DNA from: Phylloscopus collybita
Lineage: Eukaryota > Chordata > Aves > Passeriformes > Phylloscopidae
Assembly: GCA_027886175.1 (NCBI GenBank)
Contig: JAJNNQ010000075.1
Coordinates: 56,295,001 to 56,359,000, forward strand
DNA: 64,000 nt
Direction of reading: 5' to 3'
Numbering within the stretch: the stretch's first letter is position 1; every line of letters begins with the position of its first letter. The notes beneath the pieces were generated by a model that had not been told where the DNA came from, made no database searches, and saw only the letters and a list, made by a program, of their open reading frames with translations. The position numbers and the translations under genes were made by a program. Of this stretch, positions 1 to 13,607 are shown in pieces.

Positions 1-2120
1 CTAGAACTCAGGAAACTAGGCAACTTTTTCTGGTTTTCCTTGTAAACTAAATTATTGAATAAGTATCTTTGGGGCCTGTGTTTCTTATTATGACTTGAGG
101 AAAAAGGTATTAATGACTTAATGAATGACTGCTGGCTGAGACATACTTTTTTTTTTTCTTTTTTTTCCTCCATTCTATAAACACAATTAAAACAAATTTG
201 ATCCAAAAATATAGACAAGTAGTTCCACTTTCTGGCTAGAAGATCAGGACCAATTCATATAATGACAAATGTTCTTGTGACAAACTACAAATTGCTTTAA
301 AGACAGTGTAAGATGACGAACATTGATGGGGCACTGCAGAGTTCAGAAGCTGTTGTTAGTCACTATTTTGGGGGCAATTACATTTCTGTGGGTGTCAATA
401 GTAACTCATCTGTTCTATTGAAGGGAGAAATTTGTTCAGCCACAGGCATCAAGCTGTAATGGATATACTTCTAGGAAATTATTCAAGCCAAGAGTTTGTG
501 CCAACTTAACAGAAGTGCTAATTTGTCAGACCATATGAGAAACTACTTGTGTCTGTGTAGTGAGGGGTTTTTATCAAATAATATTCCAATGCCAATAGAT
601 ATTGACTTGTTCTAGGGGACCTGAACTTTAAATATCAAATTATCCTTTTCTTCATATTGCTAGGCTAACTTGTCTCTTAGGTTCTGTCAACAATGATTTC
701 TCTAAGTATGTTGATAATTATTTTAGTGATGTGGAGGTGAAAAGTAAAGCAATAAACAATGTACTCATTTGTGTATTTTAAAGTATGAAATTTATGTTTA
801 TCATTTTAGCTTTTCCAGATTGCTGACCAGAAGAAATCAAAAGTGGTCAAACCCCATAAAAGTATGAGACAGCCTTGTCCCTAATTAGAAGTTACAAAGT
901 TTCTGATGGTACAGTCAGTAAAGGAGAAATAGTTTAGAGATCTGTAGCTGAATTCATTACTTCACCATTTCATAAATTTTGTATGTTCTTGAAAAGCAAT
1001 AGAGAAAAGAATCCATTCACATTGAAATCAAAAGCATGGTTGCCTTCAGAGGTGTTAGAATGTCACTGAGAATTTTTTCAAATTTCACCTTACAGTCTAT
1101 TTTATTTTTTATGTAATTTAGCATCTGGAATATGTCTGCAAAGAGGCAGTATCTATGGGCTGGTACTTGGAAAGATTATCAGATCACTATTGATCAGTAG
1201 ATACATGGACTCACTCTTCAAATTTGAAACCAAACTATTCATATATAATGTCCTCCAATGGATGTCAGTAATTTACGTATCTGTGGAGTGCTCTATGCAC
1301 TCTTTGTAGGGAACCAAGAGATATCTCTGTTCAACAGCATGTCATTGCTTTATTTATGTATCTAGATGTTTATTTTATTTTAGAAACATGATCAAAAATT
1401 ACAGCTCTGTTTTCTGGTTCTTTGATGAAGGTGATACAAGAATTCCTTCAATGCTAGGAGAAGTTACACACCAGTGGGCCTGCTTTGTGAAGCCATCCAA
1501 CAGTTGGCCAAGTACTGATTCCAGAGGTTAGGATGTTAACGATAATATTAATAATATTTTAAATATTATTTTAAATTTTAAATAAATATTTTAAATAATA
1601 TTTTAAAAGCAAAACCTCTCCCTCAACCTTGGCTGCTCTTTCGAGGAAGCTAGGGACATACTTAAAATAAATTTTAAAATTATGCTAACCATTAACAGCT
1701 GCTGGCTGAGGAGTGTGGGTTTTGCTACTGACACTTGGATTTGGTGTAGCTATTATCCAAGGGGCATCTCTGAATTCCAAAAAAGAAGATTGAGCAGGTT
1801 TCTCCAGCAAGGCAAAGGTGCTGTGGGGTGTGCGTCTCCTTTATTCACCTCTGGATGAAAAAGGTGACCCAAAGTCTTGAGGCTGGTCACTATGGAAGGT
1901 AATTGTCAGGGGAAGGAATATTTGTATAACCATCATTTCACTGTAGGAAGGAATTTATCTGATAATCACTTCAATTTTAGTAATACTGTTAAAATGTTAG
2001 CAATTTAAAAATCTTGATGTAATAAGATTTTGCAAATATTGTAGAGCTTGACATGAGTGTACAATTACCAGTTAGTAGAAAGGGCAAAACAAGAGTATTC
2101 AGTTAAATATATTAAGGAAG
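1..2120. other. Non-genic AT-rich sequence
   Basis: No coding region, RNA gene or recognisable mobile element was seen here. A T-rich run lies near 148-168. An AT-only stretch at about 1541-1612 is built from variants of AATATTTTAAAT and is partly self-complementary. The rest is ordinary AT-rich unique-looking DNA. Confidence 0.6.
1541..1612. repeat. AT-only, partly palindromic low-complexity stretch
   Basis: Apart from scattered single G or C bases at the edges, this stretch is made of AATATT, TTTAAA and ATAAAT units. Several blocks recur as approximate inverted copies, for example TTTTAAATATTATTTTAAA against TTTAAATAATATTTTAAA. It could form a hairpin or cruciform, but may simply be AT-rich low-complexity DNA. 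Confidence 0.5.
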
Positions 2121-2610
2121 ATCACAGGATCATAGAATAGTTTGGGTTGGAAGGCACCTTTAAAGGCTGTTTAGTCCAACGCTCCTGCAATGATCAGGAA
2201 CATTCAACTAGGTCAGGTTTCTCAGAGCCTTATCCAACCAGACCTTGAGTGTTTTCAAAGATGAGAAATTCTCTCCTGGAAACCTTCTCCAGTGTTTCAC
2301 CCCTCTCAGTGTAAATAATATCTTCATTATATGTAATCTAAATTGACGTTCCTTCCATTTAAAACCATTACCCTGTGTGCTATCACAAGAGGCCCTGCTA
2401 AAAGGTTTGTCTTTTTAACACTCTCCCTTAAGGTATTGGAGGGTGCTGTAAGGTCTTCTCAAAGTCTTCTCTTCTCAAGGCTGAACAGCTCCAGCTCTCT
2501 CAGCCTGTCTTCACAGGAGAGGTGTTGCAGCCCTCTGATAAATTTTGTGAACTCCTCTGAACCCACTGCAAAATGTTCATGTCTTTGTTGTGCTGGCAGC
2601 TCCATGATAG
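2121..2610 (-). mobile_element. CR1 LINE fragment, 3' end (minus strand)
   Basis: The plus strand opens with ATCACAGGATCATAGAATAG followed by TTTGGGTTGGAAGG. This is the reverse complement of the CR1 3' tail (short ATTCTATGAT-type repeats preceded by CCTTCCAACCC). Further right come the expected antisense CR1 blocks: the 'TCAACTAGGTCAGG' segment, a 'CTTCTCAAGGCTGAACAGCT' block, and 'CAGCTCTCTCAGCCTGTC'. The body therefore runs leftwards, with its 3' end at about 2121 and a 5' truncation near 2610. A 111-codon plus-strand frame inside it (2343-2678) is antisense to CR1 and not a gene. Confidence 0.88.
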
Positions 2611-5600
2611 ATGTTTTTACTAGTGTTGATATATACTCAGTAGATTGCCATTTGTTATGTTTCCTTGTGAGAATGTGATAGCACTACCTTCGCCATCTGA
2701 GTTATTCATTTTGTAGCTTTCAAATGAGCAGTGTCAGGCATGCTTGCTCCTTTACATTAGCTGAGTCGAGAGTTTTCAGAAGGATTAATACACACTCATT
2801 CAGCTTTCATGCCTTTGTGCTGTCCTGAGACTCATAAAGCAAGAGGGATTGATAGGTTCAGCATTTTACTCATGTAACATGGAGAAATCATTTAGAAAAG
2901 TGATTTATGGTGTTGCAGTGATATGGTTCATAAAGGATAATGCCTTTCTACTTTAAATTCACATTCTATTACATAGGAAAGGCTTTGGCATTTGAAAGAA
3001 AAGTCAGCTGTGGTATCATCAATTTATAACAGGCCATTTGAATGTGAAATAGAGGGAAACACCCCATCAAACACTTTATTCCTGGTAATGTTAGCTTCCC
3101 TGATAGTTAATTAGTCATGGAGGGTGCCATTTGACAATTAGTGGTAGATTTGTGATTGTGATGAAGAATGGTTGGAAGAGAAAATGAGAGAGACAGTAAC
3201 CTATATAGCATTTCTGTATGTGTAAAAGAGGTAATTTATTCAAGGACAAGCCTTTAATTCTTCTGTCTTTGACATGTTAAGATGACAGAAAATGGGAAGG
3301 TTGAGACAGGCTTACCTAGCTTATTCCCACTTCAATATTCAGCAGTAATAATGAGATTAGAATATATTTTCTTGTTATCAGCTGATCTGATACTTTTCAG
3401 TACACAGTAGAATGAGAGCTATTATAGCAGTCCCCAGATATTTGAGTCTATTCCCATTCCACTTTCATCTTCCACATTTTTTATTACTAGTTCTGATTTA
3501 AGTCACAGCTCAGTTCTTTGCTCTCAGTTCAAAACCAGATCCTACCCATCAGCTTGGCTGTTTGTTGATTTTGGGAGCTACTCTGCCTGTGGCCACTGCT
3601 CCTTGCCTAGTGATCACAGGCAGCAAGCAAGAACCTGCTGATGCAGCAATAACACAACTAGTGCTCTCTGGGGATTTTTTTTTTCTTTTTAAAAGTACAT
3701 AAACATAACTGAAAAAACATGGTTTTGGTACTGCACTGGCATAGGCTGTGGCAGGAAGAGAAGTATCATCAGACAGGAAGTTGGTTGAATTGATGGCAAA
3801 GAGGGATTTGTTGATTTTTTAATGACATACATCAGTTCTTCATACTCTGTGCACAGAAGCAGAATAGCAGGCTCAGGGGACACACCTAAATCATTGTAAA
3901 GGGCAGCTGGGACCAGCCCTTGCGTTAAGTGGCTGAACGAGACAACATGTCTCTTGCTAGGTACAAGGAAAAAATCAGAATAAAACTTCCTTTGTATCAA
4001 AGACATTAACCCTGCCTTCTTTGTCCTTTTCCCCTGAATAATTAGCCTATCTGAATGCTGACAGGGTGAATCATAGGACCATTCTAATCATTTATTGGCA
4101 TCATATGGAAAAGATTTGTCAAAGACACAGCATAAACTTCTGTGAGTCCTTAAATTTTCTCCATAAATTTTAGTGAAAAATGTGACTATAGGCAAATATC
4201 AAAATTTAGGAGAAACAGAAAGAAAGTAAGAACTTTGGTAGAGCCTTTTAAGGAGGGGTGTTAAGTAAGGACAGTAGCTTTTTGACTTGATGAGGTTCAG
4301 ATCAAGAATGGGGCATAGAAGGTTTTGGTAACTCTTATATTTGCTCAGCAGAATTGATTCACACTTAAGAAATGCCATTTTTACTGTTTGGATCACTTTT
4401 TGCAGATGTTTTCACAAGTGGGCCTTTAGCTAACCCTGAATTTATGTGGTTTGCTCTTTTCCTCTGAAGTCCTTAATAAAAACGTCAATTACATAAGATC
4501 TCAAAAATGACCTTGTTAGTAGCCTGCAGTGATTGTGTACATAAAATCTTCAAATCTAGTCTGTTTCATAATTATTCATTATAATTCATAACTGCACTCA
4601 TCAAGGACTGTGGTTTGTGTTTCTTAGGGCCCTTATATAGGCTTTATTCACAGGGAATATGGAAAGATAAGAGAACAGCAAAACTAGAAGAAAAGTAGTT
4701 ACTATGAATTACTGTAGCTTTGTTTGCTGCTGCTACTTTTTTTCTAAGCAAAGATTTTCCTAAGCAAATTCCAAGAAAGAGGAGTGTTTCAGTCCCATCT
4801 CTTTTGAATATTGCTTCCATAGCTGCATTTTTTGCTCTTTCTTCTCTTCTTACCTCTCCCTTCAACCAGTGGCAAGTGCTGTCATAAACCTGTCTCCTAT
4901 CACTGGTGACATGAGAACAGAAAATATCTTTGTGTGGCAGGAGTCTTGGTAGCTATAGCAAACCACTTTATCTTTTTTTTTTTTTTTTAAAGCGTATCTT
5001 TTTTATGCTTTATCTTTTTATTAGTAACAGCAGTGGTGTTCAGTACCCTTCAAAATTACTTATTTCTTTCAGTTACTTTCAGAGTTGCCTCTAACGTGTG
5101 GTATCCAGATCATGGAGTGACTCAGGCCTTCTCTGTGCTTCTAGGGGTATGATGTACCACAGCTATGAATTTCCTCAAAAATAATCAGAGCTGTGAAGTG
5201 ATCTAAAGGTGTAAGAATTTGCAGCATTGAGACCAAATTTATAACTTGCTTTGGCCTGAAAACGTTGTCGCTCAGTTTGGATCCCTGGGATGCAAGGGTC
5301 AGAGGAGATGAAGGTTCTGGGAGATGAAGGCAGTGCTCTGCCATTCTTGTGCCTGTGAGCTTGAAAACCAAATCTCCTTTGAGAACCAACTGTAATTAAC
5401 ACTCAGTTTTGTGAGTAATGGAGGATTTTGGTGCCCAAGAGAAAAGCACAGATAATACAGCCCTATGTAAATGAAGTCTAGAAATATGGGATCTGTGCAA
5501 AACCCATGCATCCCACTGCCACATACATAAAATGTTACTGCTTTCAGTCCCAAGATGATTTGTGTTAAATTTAACCTGAATCACTGAGAATGTCTACTTC

Positions 5601-8524
5601 CAGGGATATAAACATGGGCAGGTTTCCACTGCAACAAGGTGGATTTGAGAGGCATTCTATGATTTTTCCAACATGTGATTTGATGGCATTACTGGATGCC
5701 AGTAAAAATCCTGCAAGTGTCCTCAAATCCCACATGGAAGAAGAAGACACATCTGAGGAAACCAAATAGATAGAAGTATTATCTTCTAAATTACAGAGAA
5801 AATCATGAAACTTCATTGTAAGCATGGCCTCATAATTGAAAGCAGGATCTCGACCAGAAGGTTTAAGGAAGTTAAACCACTTGAAAGCTCTAGTCCCGTG
5901 CTTTAGGACACTTTTTGAGTTTTAAACGTATGAGCAAAATGTTCATGTGTGAAAATTAACAACTAAGTGCTCAGCAAAATTCAAATGAAATCTCCTAATC
6001 TTTCATTCAAAAATGGTGCTGAACAGGGCAAAACTTTCAGGTGTCCTTCCAGAAGAAATTCAATTTCAAGTGCCTTCTTTTTGATCCCGTTGTGTTATGG
6101 ATTACTAAGCCTAAATCTTGAATTGCAAAATAAAGCACCTATTAATAACTTCTGTGAAGCATGTTACACACAGTTCCTGTTAAATCATGGAGCCTTAAGA
6201 CAGGACATACTTATGCATCTGGTGAGAAGGCCTGGAGAGAACTTTTTTTGTGTGTACTTAGCTAAAGGTTATTTTACTAAAAAAGTATTTTTATACTCTG
6301 TTTTTTTTTTCCTCTCCTGCAATTATTCTTTGGAAACTTTATTTACAGAAGGAAATATACAGTTCAGAAAATAATATGTCTAACACCCAGTCAGTGGAAT
6401 TTCACAATGGTGCTCACATAGATATGGCAATATGTATCCTTTTATATTTGTATGGAGACCTCACATTCAATCTACCCCTCTTAACTTTAATTTTACTCTT
6501 ATAAATAAATCTTTTAAAGATTAGCCTCTCTGAAAAATTAACTGTTATATTTTTCAGCATATGTCTGAATAAAATCTTTGCTGACATAAATTTGCAGAAA
6601 GGATGTTACCTCAGCAGAGGGGCAGAAAACAGATGGTACAAGAGTTCTGGCTATATTTTCAGGAATTTTTAATCTGGCATGTAGTTTTATCTGAAAAACA
6701 GTGTGGCAGAGGGGAAGAAATTCAGAACATAAAAAACATTTTATGTCATTCTTCTCCAAATGAAAGTTTTCATTATCTTATTTTGAAATTTAGTTTGGTA
6801 CTACGTTGAAAATAGGGTAAATAGCACATTTGATGAAATGTTTAGGGAAGTATTATTTTTTCCGTCATGCTGATGTCACAAGAATGAACAGGTGCTTTGG
6901 ATTGATGAAATGAAATGAAGTCATCAAGAAGTATTCATTATTGATGAATAATGATTACTCTCGCTGTACAAGTAATTGGTATTTTCAGAAAGCCTCTGGC
7001 TAAGTTGTTTGGTAATCAAGGGCAGAATTCTGAGACAGTGGTAACTTCCTTTGCTACCTCTTTTTCTAATTTCTTTGGATGACCCCTCCAGAATGATTGA
7101 TTTTTTTTTTGAAGGTTACTAACACAGAAGAATTTTAATTGATGTAGCTATGTCTCTCATATTTACTGCATTTTGTCATGATCTTTATAAGTACTTCATT
7201 GCTCTATGCCTTTATAGGGCCTACCTTGGATATAATTTTCATATTAGTTACGGTGTCTACTAATTAAGAGTTGTAGAGCTCACAAATCTCTTATCATAGA
7301 TAACCGATATATTTTTTTTAGTATTCATATATACAGAGAATGTTTCCTGTGGTTCTTCACACATTATTTTGAATACTTGATATTTAGAACACGTCCTATC
7401 TCATTTCACCAATTGGTTCTCCATTTTTCAGGTGCAAAAGAAAGTTTTAGAATCTTCTAGGATTCACGGGCTCATTTATCTACACGGTTCACTGCTACAC
7501 CTATTCTCATACTTCTATTTATAATGCAATAAAGTCAGTCATTGTCACTGAAAATGCAGTGATAGAGTAGTAATGGATCACTAATTCTGCAGCTTTCATG
7601 CCATTAAACTATGTGTAACTGAGCAGTGCAGGGAGTTAGGGGTGGAGTAGAACCTGGCACATATTCAGGAAAATGCATTTCCTTTTTCAAAGTGAAATGT
7701 TGGATGGCTTCACTCATATTATTGCTGAGGGGACCCGCCTAGCTGATGGGAGCCCTGAACCATCAGGGGAAGAGCTAGGGTGTGGAGGAAGTTGGTTTGG
7801 AGATTTGTCAATGCCTCCATCTAAATACCCCGTGAAATAATTGTCACAGTACTTGATTAAGAAACAATGGTACCACTTTACATTTTCCACCAAATATCTC
7901 AAACCCCTTGCAAATACCATTAGACTCAAGTGTTCACTAATAAGAATAAATAGCATTTAATAAAAATGGAACATGCGGTGAATGAAGTATTCCTATTTTC
8001 TATTATTAAGTCACTTTTTAGATTTCTCAATAAAGTTGTGATAGCATTTTTGCAGAGATTTTAACCAAGTAAATGGCTCAAGAGAGCTTTGGTTAATATT
8101 ATATAGGATATCTACTGCAAAACTGGGAACAGAACCCAGATCAGCGGTGATGACACTTTTGACTACCAGGGAGGTGATAGGAGCTTGCAGAAAGCTCCAC
8201 TGCTTCAGCTGTGTCTAGTTTCATAGGATGAATAGTGTGGAATCATATGAATGATTAGTGTGGGTCTCGTCATTCTCGGATGATTCATTCCCTCACACAG
8301 CTGGGGAATTGGACTGTCCAGCAGCTCCTGCCCTGGGACAGCCTGTGCCAATGCAATCATGTGCTCTCACCAGTCACAGGCAGGGGAAGAGCCATAATTA
8401 CCCCTTTTTTCATTTGGGCATGTCATTCTGGACTCCGAGGGATCGATGGGACAAAGTCCATCTGACAGCTGCTTACTGGTTATGTCCTTTGGGGGTCAGT
8501 TCTGAGGCTGATTCTGTGTAATAT
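2611..8524. other. Non-genic AT-rich sequence
   Basis: No supportable gene or repeat family was found. The longest frame, 135 codons at 5967-6374 on the plus strand, has no recognisable domain and unremarkable composition. T-runs occur near 3675-3690 and 4974-4989. A splice-acceptor-like tract ends at 4869 and is listed separately. A short perfect inverted repeat, TCATTATT-GATG-AATAATGA, lies near 6935-6954. Confidence 0.55.
4870..4948 (+). other. Exon-like segment with strong acceptor, weak donor
   Basis: A long pyrimidine tract (about 4832-4868, mostly C and T) ends in CAG at 4867-4869. After it, one frame (starting two bases in) stays open for about 25 codons, reading ASAVINLSPITGD and onward, until TAG. 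A GT lies at 4949-4950, but TTG|GTAGCT is a poor donor. The acceptor is convincing by eye and the donor is not. This could be a chance match or a terminal exon; no protein family was recognised. Confidence 0.15.
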
Positions 8525-9400
8525 GGTCTTAATGAACTGAATGATGAGGCAGAGAAGATATTTGCTGCGCTCTCAGCAGATGATAGTGGGCAAGGCTGCT
8601 CTTCAGAAGAATCTTTGTGGCCTGGAAAAATGGTACTTCTCACAGGTACTGCGAGAAGTCAGACATGACCAGGGACAGTCCTGCATGTGAGGTGGAATAA
8701 CCCTGTGCACAGATACAGTTTGCAGATGAGTAGCTGCAATCCAGCTTCAGAGGAAAGGCCCTGGGAATCATAGTGAACAACAAACTGACCATCAGGCATT
8801 ATACTGAAGAAGGCTGGTTGCACCCTGGGCTGTATTAGCATGACTGCAGCCAGCAAACAAAGGGATGCTTCTCTTCCCCTCTTTGGAGTGCTTGCGAAAT
8901 AAATTCTGAAACACTGCTTCCCATTTTGGACTCACCAGTGAGATGCTCAGGGGTCTGGAGCACAAGGTGTATGAAGAAAAGATGAAAGGATTGGGCTTGA
9001 ACAAATCCAGCTTTTAGTTGAAAGCTCTGAGAAGAAAACACTGAGACACAGTACTGTTACTGCTGTCTGGAGCTGCCTAGTGGGAGACTGTGAGGAAGAT
9101 GGAATGAGACTCCTCTTGGAGACACATGGTTTTGAGATGAGAGATGTGGATTGGTAGGTGAGAAGTCATGATTGTCAGGTATAATTCTATGTAAGAAACA
9201 GAGATGTTAATTTTTAATCTTGAGGATGGTCAGACACTGGAACAAGTTGCCCAAAGCATCTTTGGAAGTTTGATTATTTCAGAGATGGATTCAACTAGAC
9301 AAGAATATGAGGTCCACACAAAGTGGACTTTTTTAGAGCAAGAAGCTGAATTAGATGACTTTGAGAGGTCCCTTCCAGACTGAATGATTCTGTGAATCTT
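8525..9400 (+). mobile_element. CR1 LINE fragment (plus strand), old
   Basis: This reads in the sense direction of CR1. Around 8525-8600 it resembles the reverse-transcriptase block encoding 'ND-D-G-CTLS-FADD'. At 8755-8800 it has the 'CCTGGG-ATCATAGTGAACAACAA' segment, near 9236 'ACACTGGAACAAGTTGCCCA', and at 9365 'GAGGTCCCTTCCAGACTGAA'. It ends at the tail-like ATGATTCTGTGAATC near 9383-9397. Heavy divergence and frameshifts show it has been dead for a long time. Several short frames on both strands inside it are remnants, not genes. Confidence 0.75.
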
Positions 9401-12400
9401 TCTAGGTTTGTGTAGTTTGTTGTCATGAATACCACTGTACCATTACAAGTTTTGCAGCAGTATGTGGGAAGCTTATCCCTTAAGTAATTGGTTTGAACCT
9501 TAAAAACGAGAGTTATATGGTAACTGAGCAATTACGTCCATAGAGTACAGCTCTATTTTCTCAGACCTTCTGGGGTTATTTTAAATTGCAGTCCGTTGAA
9601 AAAAAAAATTGAAAAAAACAAGTTATTGATTATACTGTAGAGCTAGCTGCCTGATGGCAGATGACACCAATCCCATTTACTTTCCTCCCTCCCTGATGTC
9701 ATTTGGACTATATCAGTTTTCATTACAGGAGTTCCTATTTTTACAGCAATGACGACTTTCCTGCAAGGTTTCTCATGCTTGTTTGATTCTGTCCTCTTGA
9801 ACTGATGAAATGACCTCAGTGCCCCAAAGCACATCATTCTTCTGTTCACATCAGTGGATTTTCTTCCTGTCTCCACCCATTCATGGTTTTGTGGCTGTCT
9901 TCTATAAATGACTGGCTTTGTGGTACTCACTCCAGGATGCTGCAGCTTCCCAGCTTCATTTGTCATTTGCGTTCAAGATATATAAAGCAGGCTACACTTC
10001 AAATCTTACAGTTTAACACTTGCACCTGACACTTCCTTGTTCTCTGATTGTGAATCACATATATTGAAAATAAATCGTTGCACATTTGGGTTCCTTCATT
10101 GTTTCAAAAATGTTTGATCTGTGTTATCACAGCAGACACAGCTCTGCCTTTATGAGACAGGAAGTAAGAAATATTAAACAAATGAGAGGGACAAAAGTAG
10201 CAGCTCCACTGAGGCAGCAGGGCACTTTGCAGCAGAAACTACAAGATGGACTAACAGGCTCAGTGTATTCATCAAATAGCTGATAGGTTTATGCTCAGCT
10301 CCCCAGTGCATGAGAGATGTGTCTGCAAGAACTGGTGCAAAACATTCATGTCTAAGTCCAAACAGAACACTCATCTGTGAAAACAGGTTCCAACTGCGCT
10401 CATGCCACAGAGAACGAGAGGCTGAAAGCAATCAGTGAGAAAGTAAAGTCTTTTGAATGTTTCGCAGTTTATTTCTGGCTTCCCCGTAGCTGGAAAAATT
10501 AAAATTTCTTCTTGAGCTACACATAATATTGTCACAGTAAAATACAGCCAGGCTCAGGTCCAGTTAGGTGTCCTTGGACAACTGCTGTGGGTTTGTCTAG
10601 GCAGGGAGAACAATGTTTTACACTGTGGTAGGTAAATGATGCAATGATGTGTAACAACATGATAGCTTGGGGGTAGATAACCTTAGGACTGGTTAGAAGA
10701 AAATAGCTCTATAGCTAGAGTCATATTTATTATGGTGACACACTTTTAAAGTACAATCTACATTTTCACCCAATAAGGGTAGTAAATGAATGTAGAAAAC
10801 CTGCAAATCTGTTCTGTGTGGAAATACAGCACCAGGACTGTATGTAGGATTAGGAGAAGGGTGTGTCCTTTCTTTGTTCTATTATGCAAACCAGACAATA
10901 CATTCAGTAATTCAATCTAATCAGACTCTCACAATCAGGTGCTGGCATAGAACTATAGCAAATATTTCCTGAATCCTTAGCCAGCCACATTTACAGCAAT
11001 TGGGAAAAAATATGACATGGTAACCCCTTCATTGCCTGGGTCTATCACATAAGAGGCAGCAGTTCCATGGAGTCGCTTTAATTTGATAGGCCACAGCTAC
11101 TTACCATGGCAGAAGAGAAATTGCTCTTTATATTTTTACTTCTGTCAAGGTTTCTCCAGAGCCTCCCAGGAGCAGGTCTGTTCCCACACTGCAGCCTGGT
11201 GAGATGCACCCTAGGTCACCATCAGAGCCCTTTGAATGCTCCTTTTTAAGGTTCGTTGATAATGGGTCTTCCTCTGGGAGCCATGAGGATGTTTATTAGG
11301 CGTGTGCAGGTACCTGATCTGTCTTCTTGTCAGCTGCAAAACAGTCTTATAAATTACAAGCAAATCAAGGCTTTTAGCAAATGTATTCAAAAAACAACTG
11401 AAGATTCACGTGAGTTTTCTACAACTGCTAGAAATATCATCCAATAGTGTAATATCACAGCTTTGCAGAACAGGCTGTTAAAATGCCATGGCATGGGCAG
11501 AGACAAATTAATTAATAAGTGAACAAAACCACTTGCAATGTAGAAAGCTCTACTAATGTTAAATATACTCTCAAAATGTAACTGTGAAATGTAACAACAT
11601 AATTGATTAACTTTTTAAGCAATTAAAGACAGCATTCAGGAACACAAAGAAAATTCATGTTTCAGTGAATGACAGACATTACAGTATCTGTGCAAGGAAT
11701 GATCAGAACAGTGAAATGGACCCTGTGCCAGAGCCTTTAAACAGTAGAGTCAAAAATTTTCATGACTGTTACATGATAAAATCCATTTCAGAAATTAAGT
11801 TCTGGATGCAGCTATGTATGCATGCCATTTTAAAATGGATTCTTGTGTCCTAGGAAGGTCTTTACTACCCTCAAATCACTCAGAGATGTAGATTTACTAC
11901 CATTCCTTTTTGTATTCCTGAGAGATTCCCAGTCTCAGCTGCTTCTTCTGTACACTTCTTTGATAACTGGAGCCAGTTAAAAGGGATAAACAATATTCAT
12001 GACCCTTTGCAAGTAAAATGTTCTCAGGTTTCTGACATTAAAACTAAAATTCTTGCAGAAAAGTGTGTGTGGGTGTGCAGGCTAGAGATTAAATGAAATA
12101 ATTCTTTCCAGCTTCTGTTGAGCAAATTAAAGTAATAAATGTATTTAATTAAATGAGTATGTTCAAGAATATTAACTGCTTACAGAAACTGTATTGAAAA
12201 AAAGCAGGTTAAATTAATTATTGGAAATACTTCTGTATTTTCTTGTTACTCTCTGTGAAAAGCTAGCAAAAATAAGGGCCAAAAAAAGATTTAAGATGGT
12301 ACTCCCAGTCCTTGGCTGCTGGGAAAAAGTTCTCCATTAACTTCAAGAGCATTTAATCAGAGAGCAATTTATGCCTTTTTTATCCTCAGCTGCAATTTTT

Positions 12401-13408
12401 CTTAATTTTCAGTTTCAGCATGTCTCTTTCTGGGTGAACATCTCATCTGTTTCCACCAGTTTAGCCATGGTACTAAAGCTGTGGGAGCCCCTGCTGCTTT
12501 AGATGTAGCTTGAACTGGTGGCTGAGGACATTGTTTCACACTTGAGAACACTCATTTTATATAACTGTGCCTCGCTGCCTCTGGCAAGGTAGAGCCATGA
12601 GGAATAAAACTGTTCACATATTGCAAATGGGTTTTATTCTCTTAAATCTCCAGGTGTGATGGTCTAATAAGACATCTGAATTTGGGGTAGATTTAGCAAG
12701 TTGGAGGAAGATGAAAGTTGCAGTGGAATGGGTATAATTTAGGTGTACTATCCTGAAGCTGTCAGACAGTCAAAGCAAGAGTTCCTTGATTCAAAAATCA
12801 GACAGTGCTCCTTGGAAGACTATCATGTGTGAACAGTAGTTCAAGCGAAAGAGGCTACCTTCTAGGTAAGATGTACTGATCTTGCTGTGGAATCCTGTGT
12901 TTTTTGCAAGCTCTGGCAGCTATTACTGGTATAAGTTTTCCCATAGTTTAATTTTCTCTTCATTTCTGTTAAGGTCTTTAGGTTTCACACATGTGATCTT
13001 TCCCTCTTTAATTCTTTTCCATCCTTTATTTTGAAAATCTAAAATGCTCCCTAATTATTTAATGAGGTTTACATTAATAATTCCAATTTCAAACTTCTCA
13101 CAGTATGTCTTAATTTTTCTTTGTTCTGGCAGACAATCAAGGATTGTGCTCCCCAGTCATTAAGACTAACTACCAAACCTGGTTCTAATCAGAAGGATCT
13201 AAAAGTACTTCTGAGACTGGGGCTACACAGACATATTGACTCCTAGATTTTATGAGAATGAATTAAGTTTCAGAATCTGGAGGAGTGTATAGTGCCCAGG
13301 CATGACTGAGGAAACATGTATGAACCTAAACATGGCCTCTTATAGCACACTGCTCACAACTGAGGTCCCAGTCAAGATTGTCTTGGGCTGGTTTTGTTGT
13401 TTGAATTT

Positions 13409-13480
13409 TTTGGGGGGTGGGGATGGGGTGGCTGCATTTCTGTTTGGTTGGCTGTTTTTGGGGGGTTTGGTGGTTTGGGG
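13409..13480 (+). repeat. G/T-rich tract with clustered G-runs
   Basis: G-runs occur at 13412-13417 (six), 13419-13422 (four), 13425-13428 (four), 13460-13465 (six) and 13477-13480 (four), separated mainly by T. The first three runs have very short loops, so a G-quadruplex is conceivable. The fourth run of three or more lies about 30 bases away, so the match to the classical motif is imperfect. The complementary A/C-rich strand resembles low-complexity DNA also seen near 49140-49190. Confidence 0.6.
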
Positions 13481-13561
13481 TCTTTTTAATAAAAATTTCT
13501 CTTTCAGGTTAACTGACTTAATTTTCTTAAGGTATCTCACTCTTATTTTTCTCTAAGGCAG

Positions 13562-13607
13562 CTATGGGTGACTCAAGTGGGCTGGATCAGGATGACCCTT
13601 GTGGTTT
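13562..13607 (+). other. Exon-like 46-bp segment (possible first coding exon)
   Basis: The segment is preceded by a pyrimidine-rich run ending in AAGGCAG (to 13561) and followed directly by a consensus donor GTAAGT at 13608. It carries an ATG at 13564 with G at -3 and G at +4, a good initiation context. That frame reads MGDSSGLDQDDPCG and runs open into the donor; a second frame is also open. No family was recognised and no flanking exon could be identified, so this may be chance. Confidence 0.22.

Noticed and set aside
5967..6374. 135-codon plus frame
   Set aside because: No domain, signal, splice context or recognisable similarity; composition is as expected for random AT-rich sequence.
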